A DNA stretch of 64,000 bases from Pseudomonas sp. MH9.2 (GTDB taxonomy: Bacteria; Pseudomonadota; Gammaproteobacteria; Pseudomonadales; Pseudomonadaceae): the NCBI RefSeq assembly GCF_034353875.1, contig NZ_CP133784.1, positions 806,001 through 870,000 of the forward strand, written 5' to 3'. Below, in pieces: positions 1-8,457 of the stretch. Under the pieces are notes generated by a model, which saw nothing but the letters and a program-made list of their open reading frames with translations, was not told the origin of the DNA and did not search any database. Both the position numbers and the translations under genes were made by a program. Each line of letters begins with the position of its first letter. The first letter of the stretch is position 1.

Positions 1-116
1 CAGAAGGGGTTCATCGACATTTTGACGTTAGCGAGATCGACGCCGGAGTTGTCCGCTTTGACGCGAACCTTGACGTTGTAGTCGACCACTCGTTTGACAG
101 CTACAAGAACCTTCAT
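1..116 (-). CDS. etfB: Electron transfer flavoprotein beta subunit, N-terminal part (cut by the window edge)
   Basis: The complement strand encodes a start typical of EtfB ([18 protein letters not shown]), and the reading frame runs off the left edge after about 38 codons. EtfB pairs with EtfA to form the soluble flavoprotein that collects electrons from acyl-CoA and other dehydrogenases. The start ATG at 116 has a GAGGAA ribosome site 7 nt upstream. It is divergent from the ETF:quinone oxidoreductase at 519, its direct electron acceptor, so both halves of the electron route share one 400-bp control region. etfA presumably follows outside the window. Confidence 0.93.
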   Translation of the reverse strand, partial: MKVLVAVKRVVDYNVKVRVKADNSGVDLANVKMSMNPF

Positions 117-192
117 GGATTCCTCGTTACTCTCCGGTGAAAAGAAAATCGCCCGGGCGGACCTGGCGATTGATACGCGTCGGTAAAAAGGA

Positions 193-238
193 CACCTCTA
201 AAAACAACTGCACCGCGCTCCAACGCTTTTTAGAGGTG
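193..238. repeat. Perfect 12-bp inverted repeat with a 22-nt spacer
   Basis: CACCTCTAAAAA (193-204) is matched exactly by its reverse complement at 227-238. It lies 77-122 nt upstream of the etfB start, so if it is transcribed on the minus strand it would form a leader hairpin; otherwise it may be a pair of protein-binding half-sites. I do not recognise a known regulator for this motif. Confidence 0.6.
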
Positions 239-374
239 CCCTTTGAAACCAGCGGTCAGCCTACGGCGAGCGCAAAACCGCCCGTATCTTGACCGGAACG
301 TCTTTTCTGGTCAATACGCTAAAACGGTCAGATATGAGCAGCGCGTCTTTGATTTATCTGGCCTGCAGCAAATT

Positions 375-388
375 CAAACAAACGTTTG
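375..388. promoter_or_regulatory. PsrA-type operator upstream of the ETF:quinone oxidoreductase
   Basis: The sequence CAAAC-AAAC-GTTTG fits the published PsrA consensus (G/C)AAAC(N2-4)GTTT(G/C) exactly and is part of the 12-bp palindrome ACAAACGTTTGT (378-389). PsrA is the TetR-family sensor of long-chain fatty acids in pseudomonads. The site ends 2 bp before the -35 hexamer at 391, a position suited to repression, which would link expression to fatty-acid supply. Confidence 0.65.
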
Positions 389-390
389 TA

Positions 391-419
391 TTGGACCTGA
401 GCGATGGTCCAGATATAAT
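391..419 (+). promoter_or_regulatory. Sigma70 promoter for the ETF:quinone oxidoreductase gene
   Basis: TTGGAC (391-396) and a perfect TATAAT (414-419) are separated by 17 bp. Transcription would start near 425, giving a leader of about 95 nt before the GTG start at 519. Confidence 0.75.
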
Positions 420-518
420 GCGTGCCTTTGCGGCGCGCAGGTCGGTCAATGTTACTCGCGACCCGCGCTAGTTGCTTCATATAAAAAAAACTGTTGAGCC
501 CTGAGTAGGAGATAGCCT

Positions 519-2183
519 GTGGAACGCGAATACATGGAATTCGACGTCGTCATCGTCGGCGCAGGCCCCGCGGGTCTTTCCGCCGCTTGCCGACTGAAGC
601 AGAAGGCCGCCGAAGCCGGAAAGGAAATCAGCGTCTGCGTGGTGGAAAAAGGCTCTGAAGTGGGCGCGCACATTTTATCCGGTGCCGTGTTCGAACCTCG
701 CGCCCTGAACGAATTGTTTCCGAACTGGAAAGAGCTCGGCGCGCCTCTGAACACCCCGGTCAAGCGCGACGATATCTTTGTACTCAAAAGTGCCGACAGC
801 GCAACTAAAGTACCCAACCTCTTTGTGCCTAAAACCATGCACAACGAAGGTAACTACATCATTTCCCTGGGCAATCTGTGCCGCTGGCTGGCTCAGCAGG
901 CTGAAAACCTGGGTGTCGAAATCTACCCGGGCTTTGCCGCCCAGGAAGCACTGTTCGACGAGAACGGCGTGGTACGCGGGATCGTTACCGGCGATCTGGG
1001 CGTTGACCGTGAAGGCCATCCTAAAGAGGGTTACTTCACCCCTGGCATGGAACTGCGCGGCAAGTACACGCTGTTCGCCGAAGGTTGCCGTGGCCACATC
1101 GGTAAACAATTGCTCAAGCGCTTCAACCTCGATACCGAAGCCGATGCGCAGCATTACGGTATTGGCCTCAAAGAAATCTGGGAAGTCGACCCGGCCAAGC
1201 ACGAGCAAGGCCTGGTGGTCCACACCGCTGGCTGGCCATTGGACGTAATGGGCACCGAGAACACTGGCGGCTCTTTCCTTTATCACCTGGAAAACAATCA
1301 GGTGGTGGTCGGCCTGATCGTTGATCTGTCCTACTCCAATGCCTTTCTGTCACCGTTTGATGAATTCCAGCGCCTCAAGCACCACCCGGTGATCAAACAG
1401 TACCTCGAAGGCGGCAAGCGCATCAGCTACGGCGCGCGCGCCATCTGCAAGGGCGGCTTGAATTCGCTGCCGAAAATGGTCTTCCCGGGCGGCGCGCTGA
1501 TCGGCTGCGACCTCGGCACCCTGAACTTCGCCAAGATCAAGGGCAGCCACACCGCCATGAAATCCGGCATGCTCGCGGCTGATTCGGTGGCTGATGCCCT
1601 CTTCGCTGGCAAGGAAGGCGGCGACGAACTGAACACCTACGTTGAGGCCTTCAAAGCCAGCTGGCTCTACGATGAACTGTTCGCCAGCCGTAACTTCGGC
1701 CCGGCGCTGCACAAGTTCGGTCCGATCCTCGGCGGTGCGTTCAACTTCATCGATCAGAACTTCTTCGGCGGCAAGATCCCGTTCACCCTGCACGACACCA
1801 AGCCGGATTATGCGTGCATGAAGCTCGCGGCCGACTCGAAAAAGATCGATTACCCACGCCCCGATGGCAAGCTCAGCTTCGACAAGCTCAGCTCGGTATT
1901 TCTCTCCAACACCAACCATGAAGAGGAACAACCCTGCCACCTGAAGCTGGCCGATCCAAGCATCCCGATTGGCACCAACTTGCCGCTGTACGACGAACCG
2001 GCGCAGCGCTACTGCCCTGCCGGCGTGTATGAAGTGGTGACGAAGGAAGACGGCGAGAAGCGCTTCCAGATCAACGCGCAGAACTGCGTGCACTGCAAAA
2101 CCTGCGACATCAAAGACCCTTCCCAGAACATTACCTGGGTAGCGCCTGAAGGCAGTGGCGGTCCGACTTACCCGAACATGTAA
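519..2183 (+). CDS. Electron transfer flavoprotein:ubiquinone oxidoreductase
   Basis: This 554-residue protein passes electrons from reduced ETF to the membrane quinone pool, linking fatty-acid and amino-acid oxidation to respiration. The N-terminus carries the FAD dinucleotide-binding motif (VVIVGAGPAGLSAACRL, about residues 11-27). The C-terminal 50 residues contain the cysteine pattern CPAGVYE...CVHCKTCDI that ligates a 4Fe-4S cluster, ending in GPTYPNM as usual for the family. The start is GTG at 519, preceded by AGGAG 7 nt upstream; a downstream ATG (residue 6) is a weaker choice. Length is normal. It is divergent from etfB and probably controlled by the PsrA-type site and promoter just upstream. 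Confidence 0.97.
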   Translation: MEREYMEFDVVIVGAGPAGLSAACRLKQKAAEAGKEISVCVVEKGSEVGAHILSGAVFEPRALNELFPNWKELGAPLNTPVKRDDIFVLKSADSATKVPNLFVPKTMHNEGNYIISLGNLCRWLAQQAENLGVEIYPGFAAQEALFDENGVVRGIVTGDLGVDREGHPKEGYFTPGMELRGKYTLFAEGCRGHIGKQLLKRFNLDTEADAQHYGIGLKEIWEVDPAKHEQGLVVHTAGWPLDVMGTENTGGSFLYHLENNQVVVGLIVDLSYSNAFLSPFDEFQRLKHHPVIKQYLEGGKRISYGARAICKGGLNSLPKMVFPGGALIGCDLGTLNFAKIKGSHTAMKSGMLAADSVADALFAGKEGGDELNTYVEAFKASWLYDELFASRNFGPALHKFGPILGGAFNFIDQNFFGGKIPFTLHDTKPDYACMKLAADSKKIDYPRPDGKLSFDKLSSVFLSNTNHEEEQPCHLKLADPSIPIGTNLPLYDEPAQRYCPAGVYEVVTKEDGEKRFQINAQNCVHCKTCDIKDPSQNITWVAPEGSGGPTYPNM

Positions 2184-2198
2184 GGCTGATCAAACATC

Positions 2199-2222
2199 AA
2201 GGCTCCTTCGGGAGCCTTTTTG
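2199..2222 (+). terminator. Rho-independent terminator after the ETF:quinone oxidoreductase
   Basis: AAGGCTCC-TTCG-GGAGCCTT forms an 8-bp stem with a stable UUCG tetraloop, followed by a T tract, 15 bp after the stop codon. Confidence 0.9.
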
Positions 2223-2264
2223 TTGAGTCCGAAAAACCACCTGCCTGCACCTGAACGATCAGCA

Positions 2265-3164
2265 TTATGGATGAGCACCCATCGCTTCATCCCCCGGGCT
2301 GTGCTCGAAGTAACGCTTATATTCCCGACTGAATTGCGACGTACTTTGATACCCCACGCGCAGGGCAACCTGCGCCACACCGATGCCTTCGGCGATCAAC
2401 ATCCGCTGCGCCTTGAGCAGTCGTAGACGCTTCAGATACTGCACCGGGGACAACAGGGTGCCGCGCTTGAAGTGCTCATGGAAGGTCGAGGCACTCATGT
2501 TTGCGCAGCGAGCCAGGGTCTCGACGCTGAGCGGTTCCGCATAATGCGCATGCAAATGGCTTAACGATGCAGCAACACGGGCAAACGGCCCTTGCTGCTC
2601 GACCAGCGCCCGCAACACACTCGCCTGAGGGCCACGCAGCGCGGCATACAGTACCTCTCGCAAACGCGTGCGGCCCATGATCTGACACTCCATCGGATCA
2701 TGCAGGCAGCGCAACAAGCGCTCGACACTTTCGCGCATGCCCGCGTCAAGCGCGGCGGAGCTCATGGACTCCAGGGTCTGGGGTTGAGTGTCACGCCCCG
2801 GCATTAGCCCCATGGCCAGCACCAACTCCCCCAGCATGATCCGGTCAATGCCAATCGAGATGCCGAGCAACGGCACTTCGGGTGTGGCAAAGGTTTCGCA
2901 CTCGAAGGGCATCGACAACGCCTGAACCAGATAGCGCCCCGCGCCATATTCCAGAGTGCGCGGCCCCAGGTAGGCCAGTTTGCTGCCTTGAGCAATGATC
3001 ATCAGGCTTGGCTCGTAAATCTGCGGGCAACGCGCCACATTGCTGCGAGCCGAAACGATTTGCACCTCAGGCAATAGCGTCGGCAGAAACCCCGGACGAG
3101 TGGCGAGCGGCTGGATCAACGAGACCAGTGTTGCATTGGCATCAAGGTGGCGGGTCAACAACAT
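2265..3164 (-). CDS. AraC-family transcriptional regulator
   Basis: The protein has an N-terminal cupin-like effector domain of the AraC_N type (about residues 15-165) and a C-terminal double helix-turn-helix (about 190-295), including the family signature region around VALRVGYQSTSQFSREYKRY. I chose the ATG at 3164 (299 residues); an upstream TTG at 3182 would add six residues but has no ribosome site. It is divergent from the alcohol dehydrogenase at 3347. The pair of GCCGGAGGAAT repeats between the two genes suggests this protein activates the dehydrogenase. AraC_N regulators beside alcohol dehydrogenases usually respond to aldehydes or alcohols, but the effector here is not known. Confidence 0.9.
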   Translation of the reverse strand: MLLTRHLDANATLVSLIQPLATRPGFLPTLLPEVQIVSARSNVARCPQIYEPSLMIIAQGSKLAYLGPRTLEYGAGRYLVQALSMPFECETFATPEVPLLGISIGIDRIMLGELVLAMGLMPGRDTQPQTLESMSSAALDAGMRESVERLLRCLHDPMECQIMGRTRLREVLYAALRGPQASVLRALVEQQGPFARVAASLSHLHAHYAEPLSVETLARCANMSASTFHEHFKRGTLLSPVQYLKRLRLLKAQRMLIAEGIGVAQVALRVGYQSTSQFSREYKRYFEHSPGDEAMGAHP

Positions 3165-3242
3165 GGGAATCCAGCTTCGCAAGAGGAATAGACAGCGCCA
3201 TCATCGCAGATCCGCCCAAAAAAATAGCCAATCAGCGCTGAT

Positions 3243-3274
3243 GCCGGAGGAATAGGCAAGATAGCCGGAGGAAT
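3243..3274. promoter_or_regulatory. AraC-type operator: two direct repeats 21 bp apart
   Basis: GCCGGAGGAAT occurs identically at 3243-3253 and 3264-3274, with a start-to-start spacing of 21 bp, two helical turns, as in classical AraC half-site pairs. A possible -10 (GACAAT, 3303-3308) lies about 29 bp downstream with no good -35, as expected for an activator-dependent promoter of the alcohol dehydrogenase. An inverted pair ATGACC/GGTCAT (about 3272-3289) overlaps the downstream edge. Confidence 0.6.
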
Positions 3275-3346
3275 GACCATGGCCGGTCATGCCTTGCACG
3301 GGGACAATAGCTCGCATCACCCAGTCATTGTTTTGCGAGGTTCACT

Positions 3347-4399
3347 ATGTATAAAGCCATCGGTTACGCCGCCCAGTCGGCCACCGCCCCCCTCGCCCCC
3401 ATGAACTTCGAACGCCGCAGCCCTCGGGCCGATGACGTGGCCATCGAGATTCTCTACTGCGGCGTCTGCCACTCCGATATCCACCAGGCACGCAACGAAT
3501 GGGGGATCGCCGTCTATCCCTTGATGCCAGGCCACGAGATCGTTGGCAAGGTGACCGCTGTCGGCGCAGACGTCAGCCGCTACAAAGTCGGCGATAAGGT
3601 CGGGGTCGGTTGCATGGTCGATTCCTGCCGCCAATGCGAAGCCTGCAACGCTGACCTGGAGCAGTATTGCCTGGAAGGACCGACCCAGACTTACGCGTCG
3701 AAAGACCGCGTCGACGGCAGTATCACCATGGGTGGTTACTCTGACAGTATCGTGGTCAGCGAGCGTTTCGTCGTGCGCATCCCAGAGAAACTGGACTTGG
3801 CCAGCGCGGCGCCAATTCTCTGCGCAGGGATCACCACGTACTCGCCACTCAAGCACTACAACGTGAAACCGGGCGACAAGGTCGGCATCCTCGGCATGGG
3901 CGGTCTGGGTCACATGGGTATCAAATTCGCCAAAGCCATGGGCGCCGAAGTGACCCTGTTCACCCGCTCCGAGGCCAAGGCAGAGGAAGGCCGTCGTCAG
4001 GGCGCCGACCATGTAATCGTGTCAACCGATGCCAAACAGATGGCAGCCGCAGCCGGCCATTTCGACTTCCTGCTGGACACCATTCCGGTGCAACACGACC
4101 TCAACCCCTACCTGCAAACCCTGCGTTTCGATGGCGTGCATATTCTGGTGGGGCTGGTCGAGCCGGTGGAACCTCCAGTGCATTCGGCCAACCTGGTCAC
4201 GAAACGTCGCGTGCTGGCAGGCTCGATGATCGGTGGCATGGCGGAAACCCAGGAAGTCCTGGACTTCTGCGCCGAGCATGGCATCACCTGCGACATCGAG
4301 ATGCTCGACATCCGCAACATCAACGACGCCTTCACTCGAGTGGTCGCGGGCGACGTGAAGTACCGTTTCGTCATCGACATGGCGAGCTTGAAAGCCTGA
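3347..4399 (+). CDS. Zinc-dependent NAD(P) alcohol dehydrogenase, YahK/cinnamyl type
   Basis: This 350-residue medium-chain dehydrogenase interconverts aldehydes and alcohols. Catalytic zinc ligands C41 (GVCHSD) and H63-E64 (PGHE) are present, as are the four structural-zinc cysteines C94, C97, C100 and C108. The nucleotide-binding loop GILGMGGLGHMG lies near residue 180. Sequence and length fit the YahK/CAD subgroup, which usually prefers NADPH and broad-range aldehydes. It is divergent from an AraC regulator that probably activates it. Its stop is one base from the stop of the convergent IclR gene. Confidence 0.93.
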   Translation: MYKAIGYAAQSATAPLAPMNFERRSPRADDVAIEILYCGVCHSDIHQARNEWGIAVYPLMPGHEIVGKVTAVGADVSRYKVGDKVGVGCMVDSCRQCEACNADLEQYCLEGPTQTYASKDRVDGSITMGGYSDSIVVSERFVVRIPEKLDLASAAPILCAGITTYSPLKHYNVKPGDKVGILGMGGLGHMGIKFAKAMGAEVTLFTRSEAKAEEGRRQGADHVIVSTDAKQMAAAAGHFDFLLDTIPVQHDLNPYLQTLRFDGVHILVGLVEPVEPPVHSANLVTKRRVLAGSMIGGMAETQEVLDFCAEHGITCDIEMLDIRNINDAFTRVVAGDVKYRFVIDMASLKA

Positions 4400-4400
4400 T

Positions 4401-5219
4401 TCAGGCTTTGGCCCCTAACTCGGCCGAGAGTCGCGCTGCGGTCTGTTTGATCAGCGGGATCAGCTCGGCCATTTTCTCCAGGGGCATATAAGGCACGGTA
4501 CTGGCAATACTGATGCCAGCAACGATTCGGTTGCTGGCATCACGTACCGGCGCGGCGACACAGCGAATCGACGGTTCGTTGTCCTCCAGATCAAACGCAT
4601 AGCCCCCCGCGACATAGTCCTGCATTCGCTGCTGGAACTGTTCCCAGGACTGTTCCTGATGCTGCGGCCACACCATGGATTTTCCGTCGACTGGCAAACT
4701 GACCTGATACAGACGCTGCCACTCGTCCTGCGTGCAATCAATCATCAACGCCTTGCCAATCCCGGTGCGCGCCAACGGCATGCGATGACCGACCCGCGAG
4801 CGCATTTCGGGACCATTGCGACCTGGATTTTTGTGCAGATACAGCACGTCATCACCCTCACGAATCGCCAAGTGCACGGTATCCCCGGTCAGCGCTGACA
4901 ACTCGTCGAGGTATGGACGCGCCAAAATTGCCAGCGGCACTTCCTCACGGGCCTGAAAACCCAGCTCGATCAGCTTGGGCCCGAGCAGGTAACCCACCTG
5001 TGGCAAAACCCGCAGATAACGCTCCTCCACCAGACAACTGACCAGGCGATGGGTCGTGCTGCGCGTGGTGCCGATAACCCGGGCAATTTCCTTGAGGTCA
5101 CGGGCACCGCTGGCCACGGCCTGAACCACACCAAGCCCACGCAACAGGGTTTGGGTACCGGTTGGCGAGACGTCCTTGGTGGCGTTGCTTATCGCAGGGT
5201 TGAGTGAATCGTGCTGCAT
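4401..5219 (-). CDS. IclR-family transcriptional regulator of the galactonate operon
   Basis: This 272-residue protein has an N-terminal winged helix-turn-helix (about 22-85, with TTRSTTHRLVSCLVEE as recognition helix) and a C-terminal IclR effector-binding domain (about 95-265). It is the last gene of the minus-strand set dgoK-dgoA-dgoD-dgoT, 56 bp behind the transporter. By position it is the likely local regulator of galactonate use. In Escherichia coli the dgo genes are controlled by a GntR protein (DgoR), so this locus uses a different regulator family. The effector is probably galactonate or a KDGal derivative (inference). Confidence 0.88.
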   Translation of the reverse strand: MQHDSLNPAISNATKDVSPTGTQTLLRGLGVVQAVASGARDLKEIARVIGTTRSTTHRLVSCLVEERYLRVLPQVGYLLGPKLIELGFQAREEVPLAILARPYLDELSALTGDTVHLAIREGDDVLYLHKNPGRNGPEMRSRVGHRMPLARTGIGKALMIDCTQDEWQRLYQVSLPVDGKSMVWPQHQEQSWEQFQQRMQDYVAGGYAFDLEDNEPSIRCVAAPVRDASNRIVAGISIASTVPYMPLEKMAELIPLIKQTAARLSAELGAKA

Positions 5220-5275
5220 ATCACGCCTTATTCATTCAGAAAGCTGACGGCATTATTGTCGCCAGCTTGCCTCGG

Positions 5276-6586
5276 TTACAACTCGATGCGCTCGACCTTC
5301 CCCACCAACAGAATGTACGACAGCGCCCCTACCAGCGCCAACACGGCTACGTAGGTGATCGCGGGCGCAAAAGAATCCCCTGTTGCCAGAAAACCGATCA
5401 CGATGGGTGTGGTGATCGCCGCCAGGTTGCCGATGAAATTAAAGGTGCCGCCGGTCAATCCCAGCAATCGGGCTGGCGCCAGAGTCGACACCAGCGACCA
5501 GGTGATCGACGCCAGCCCGTTACCGAAGAACGCTAGCGCGAGAAAGGCGATCACCAGCGGTGTCGACTCGACGTAGTTGGCGCCTATGATTGAGGTCGAA
5601 ATCAGCAACCCGCCGATAATCGGCAACTTGCGGGCAAAACCCACGCTGCTGCCGCGACGGATCAGCCAATCGGAGAAGAAACCCGAACAGAGCACACCCA
5701 CGAATGCCGCAAGAAACGGCAGTGAGGCCAGTAAACCGGACTTTATGAAGTCCATGCCACGGTACTTCACCAGGTAAGTCGGGAACCAGGTCAGGAAGAA
5801 CCACAGCGTCGAGTTCAGACAGAACTGGCCCAAATAGATGCCCCAGAGCTTGCGCTTGCTCAGGACGATCCCCAGATCCGGCCAGCTGAAACCGCGTTTG
5901 TTTTTCTCGGTACTGGTCTGGATATCCACCAGCCCGCCCCCGTCGCGAATCAGCTCGATTTCCGCCTGATTGACGCCGTTGAAATCACGCGGCTCGCGAT
6001 ACACCAAAAACCACACCAGTGCCCAGATGACACCCACGGCACCAGTGCTGACGAAAACCATGTGCCAGCCATACTGCGCCTGCAACCAGGCCAGAACCGG
6101 CGTCAGAAACGCCAGCCCGACAAACTGCCCGGACGTATAAAACCCAATCGCCGTCGCCCGTTCACGCTCCGGGAACCAAGTGGTCACCACGCGGCTGTTG
6201 ATTGGATAAGCCGGCGCTTCCAGGGCGCCCACTGCCATACGCAGAACAAACAGCGCGATAAAACTGGCCGCGAAGCCGAGCATGATGGTCGCCAGTGACC
6301 ACAGCAACAGCGCGACGGCATAGAGAATCCGCGGCGGTACGCGGTCCACCAGCCAGCCGCCGGGGATCTGCATCGCGGCGTAGGTCCAGCCGAAAGCGGA
6401 AAAGATCAAACCGACATGAATCGGATCGATCCCCAGCTCCGTGGTCAGGGCCGGTGCAGCAATCGACAGGTTGGCGCGATCCAGGTAGTTGATCACTACC
6501 GTAATGAACAACAGCACCATGATGAAAAAACGCTTACGGCTCGGCGTCACTAATGACGTCTTTCCTGCGAAGGTCTGAGGTTGCAT
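5276..6586 (-). CDS. dgoT: D-galactonate/hexonate:proton symporter, MFS anion:cation symporter family
   Basis: About 436 residues with 12 predicted membrane helices. The first-helix motif NYLDRANLSIAAPAL and the fold match the anion:cation symporters (DgoT, GudP, ExuT) that import sugar acids with protons. I place the start at the ATG at 6586, which has AAGAGG about 6 nt upstream; a longer frame extends to 6670 but would overlap the end of dgoD. It lies 55 bp behind galactonate dehydratase, so galactonate is the most likely substrate, although glucarate-type acids are also handled by this family. Confidence 0.9.
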   Translation of the reverse strand: MQPQTFAGKTSLVTPSRKRFFIMVLLFITVVINYLDRANLSIAAPALTTELGIDPIHVGLIFSAFGWTYAAMQIPGGWLVDRVPPRILYAVALLLWSLATIMLGFAASFIALFVLRMAVGALEAPAYPINSRVVTTWFPERERATAIGFYTSGQFVGLAFLTPVLAWLQAQYGWHMVFVSTGAVGVIWALVWFLVYREPRDFNGVNQAEIELIRDGGGLVDIQTSTEKNKRGFSWPDLGIVLSKRKLWGIYLGQFCLNSTLWFFLTWFPTYLVKYRGMDFIKSGLLASLPFLAAFVGVLCSGFFSDWLIRRGSSVGFARKLPIIGGLLISTSIIGANYVESTPLVIAFLALAFFGNGLASITWSLVSTLAPARLLGLTGGTFNFIGNLAAITTPIVIGFLATGDSFAPAITYVAVLALVGALSYILLVGKVERIEL

Positions 6587-6641
6587 GGGGTGCCTCTTAT
6601 TATGATTATTTGAGGACAACACGGAGCGGGGGATTACTGAA

Positions 6642-7790
6642 TCACCACTCGGCAAAACTGCCATCGGCATGGCGCCAGATCGGGTTACGCCAGCGATGGC
6701 CGATGGCGGCGCGCTCCTTGACGTATTCTTCGTTGATTTCGATGCCCAGGCCCGGGCCGTTGGGGATCTTCACGAAGCCTTTGTCGTAGTCGAATACTTC
6801 CGGGTTTTTGATGTAATCGAGCAGGTCGTTACTTTCGTTGTAATGGATGCCCAGGCTCTGCTCCTGGATAAACGCGTTGTAGCAAACCGCATCCAGTTGC
6901 AAACAGGCAGCCAGGGCAATCGGCCCTAGCGGACAATGCAGCGCGAGGGCGACATCGTAAGCTTCAGCCATGTTGGCAATTTTGCGGGTTTCGGTGATCC
7001 CGCCTGCGTGCGAGGCATCGGGCTGAATGATGTCGACGTAGCCTTCGCTCAGGACTCGTTTGAAGTCCCAGCGCGAAAACAATCGCTCACCCAAGGCAAT
7101 CGGGGTGCTGGTCAGGGGCGCCAGTTCCTTGAGTGCTTCGTAGTTCTCGCTGAGCACCGGTTCTTCGATGAACATCAACTTGTACGGATCGAGTTCCTTC
7201 ATTAGCACCTTGGCCATGGGTTTGTGCACCCGGCCATGGAAGTCGACGCCAATGCCGACGTTAGGCCCGACGGCATCCCGCACGGCGGCGACGTTGGCCA
7301 GCGCCAGGTCGACTTTTTCGAAGGAGTCGAGGAACTGCAACTCCTCGGTGCCGTTCATCTTGATGGCGGTAAAACCACGGTCCACGGCCTCTTTGGCAGC
7401 GCGAGCGGTGTCGGCTGGGCGATCACCGCCGATCCAGGAATACACTCGGATTTTGTCGCGCACCTGACCGCCGAGCAAATCGCTGACCGACACACCCAGG
7501 GCCTTGCCCTTGATGTCCCACAACGCCTGATCAATCCCGGCCAGGGCGCTCATGTGCACCGCCCCACCCCGATAAAAACCGCCGCGATAGAGCACGGTCC
7601 AGATGTCCTCGATGTTGCGCGGGTCCTTGCCAATCAGGTAATCGGACAATTCATCCACCGCCGCAGCGACCGTGTGCGCACGGCCTTCGACCACCGGCTC
7701 GCCCCAACCGGTCACACCTTGGTCGGTCTCGATTTTCAGGAACAACCAGCGTGGCGGAACAATAAACGTCGTGAGTTTGGTGATTTTCAT
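6642..7790 (-). CDS. dgoD: D-galactonate dehydratase
   Basis: This enolase-superfamily enzyme (382 residues, full length) removes water from D-galactonate to give 2-dehydro-3-deoxy-D-galactonate. The residues expected for DgoD are in place: D183 and H185 in VDFHGR, E209 in FIEEP, E235 in LGERL and H285 in LHCPLGP. The N-terminal capping domain spans about residues 1-125. It sits between dgoA and dgoT on the same strand, giving a complete pathway with dgoA and dgoK. Confidence 0.96.
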   Translation of the reverse strand: MKITKLTTFIVPPRWLFLKIETDQGVTGWGEPVVEGRAHTVAAAVDELSDYLIGKDPRNIEDIWTVLYRGGFYRGGAVHMSALAGIDQALWDIKGKALGVSVSDLLGGQVRDKIRVYSWIGGDRPADTARAAKEAVDRGFTAIKMNGTEELQFLDSFEKVDLALANVAAVRDAVGPNVGIGVDFHGRVHKPMAKVLMKELDPYKLMFIEEPVLSENYEALKELAPLTSTPIALGERLFSRWDFKRVLSEGYVDIIQPDASHAGGITETRKIANMAEAYDVALALHCPLGPIALAACLQLDAVCYNAFIQEQSLGIHYNESNDLLDYIKNPEVFDYDKGFVKIPNGPGLGIEINEEYVKERAAIGHRWRNPIWRHADGSFAEW

Positions 7791-7835
7791 GTGTGCGCTC
7801 TCTTATTGGAGGCGACGCTCAGGGCGCCGATCAGC

Positions 7836-8456
7836 TCAGCTCAATTGATTCCATGCAGATACGTAGGCATCGGCGCGCTCGGCAACCTCAGCGGCGCTCA
7901 TCCCCGGTTTGAACAACCCGGAGCCAAGTCCGAAACCGCACACACCGGCGTCGATAAAGACCTGCATGTTGTCCGGGGTAATGCCGCCCACCGGGATCAG
8001 TGCGGTACCGGCTGGCAATACAGCAAGGAAGGCCTTGACCACTGCGGGCCCCATTTGCTCGGCGGGAAACAGCTTGAGTACGTCCGCGCCCTCAGCCAGT
8101 GCGGCGAAGGCCTCGGTCGGCGTGGCAACACCCGGCGACAGGTACAAGCCCGCCGCTTTGGCTGCGCGCAGCACCTTTGGGTCGCTGTGCGGCATGACGA
8201 TCACTTGACCGCCCGCCTCCTTGACCCGCCCCACTTGCTCAGGCGTCAACACCGTGCCAGCGCCGATAAGGCAATCGGCGGGCAACGTTGCGCGCAGAAT
8301 ACGGATGCTGTCGTAAGGCTCAGGTGAGTTAAGCGGCACTTCGATGACGCGAAAACCCGCTTGATACAGCACCTCACCGATGGACGCCGCCTCTTCAGGA
8401 CGCAGACCACGGAGGATCGCGATCAAGCCGTTTTTAGCCAGTGTTTGTTTGAGCAT
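7836..8456 (-). CDS. dgoA: 2-dehydro-3-deoxy-6-phosphogalactonate aldolase
   Basis: This 206-residue class I aldolase of the KDPG/KDPGal family splits 2-dehydro-3-deoxy-6-phosphogalactonate into pyruvate and glyceraldehyde 3-phosphate. The Schiff-base lysine is K128 (DVLKLFPAEQ) and the general acid/base glutamate is E39 (RVIEVPLNS). Family membership alone would allow KDPG, but its place directly after dgoK and before dgoD assigns it to galactonate. The dgoK stop and this start are one base apart, so the two are translationally coupled. Confidence 0.95.
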   Translation of the reverse strand: MLKQTLAKNGLIAILRGLRPEEAASIGEVLYQAGFRVIEVPLNSPEPYDSIRILRATLPADCLIGAGTVLTPEQVGRVKEAGGQVIVMPHSDPKVLRAAKAAGLYLSPGVATPTEAFAALAEGADVLKLFPAEQMGPAVVKAFLAVLPAGTALIPVGGITPDNMQVFIDAGVCGFGLGSGLFKPGMSAAEVAERADAYVSAWNQLS

Positions 8457-8457
8457 G

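Larger units (their letters stand above)
117..518. other. Divergent control region between etfB and the ETF:quinone oxidoreductase
   Basis: These 402 bp hold no convincing gene; the short open frames overlap one another and lack ribosome sites. They contain a perfect 12-bp inverted repeat (193-238), a PsrA-type palindrome (375-388) and a strong sigma70 promoter pointing right (391-419), each listed separately. I could not assign the etfB promoter with confidence. Confidence 0.8.
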
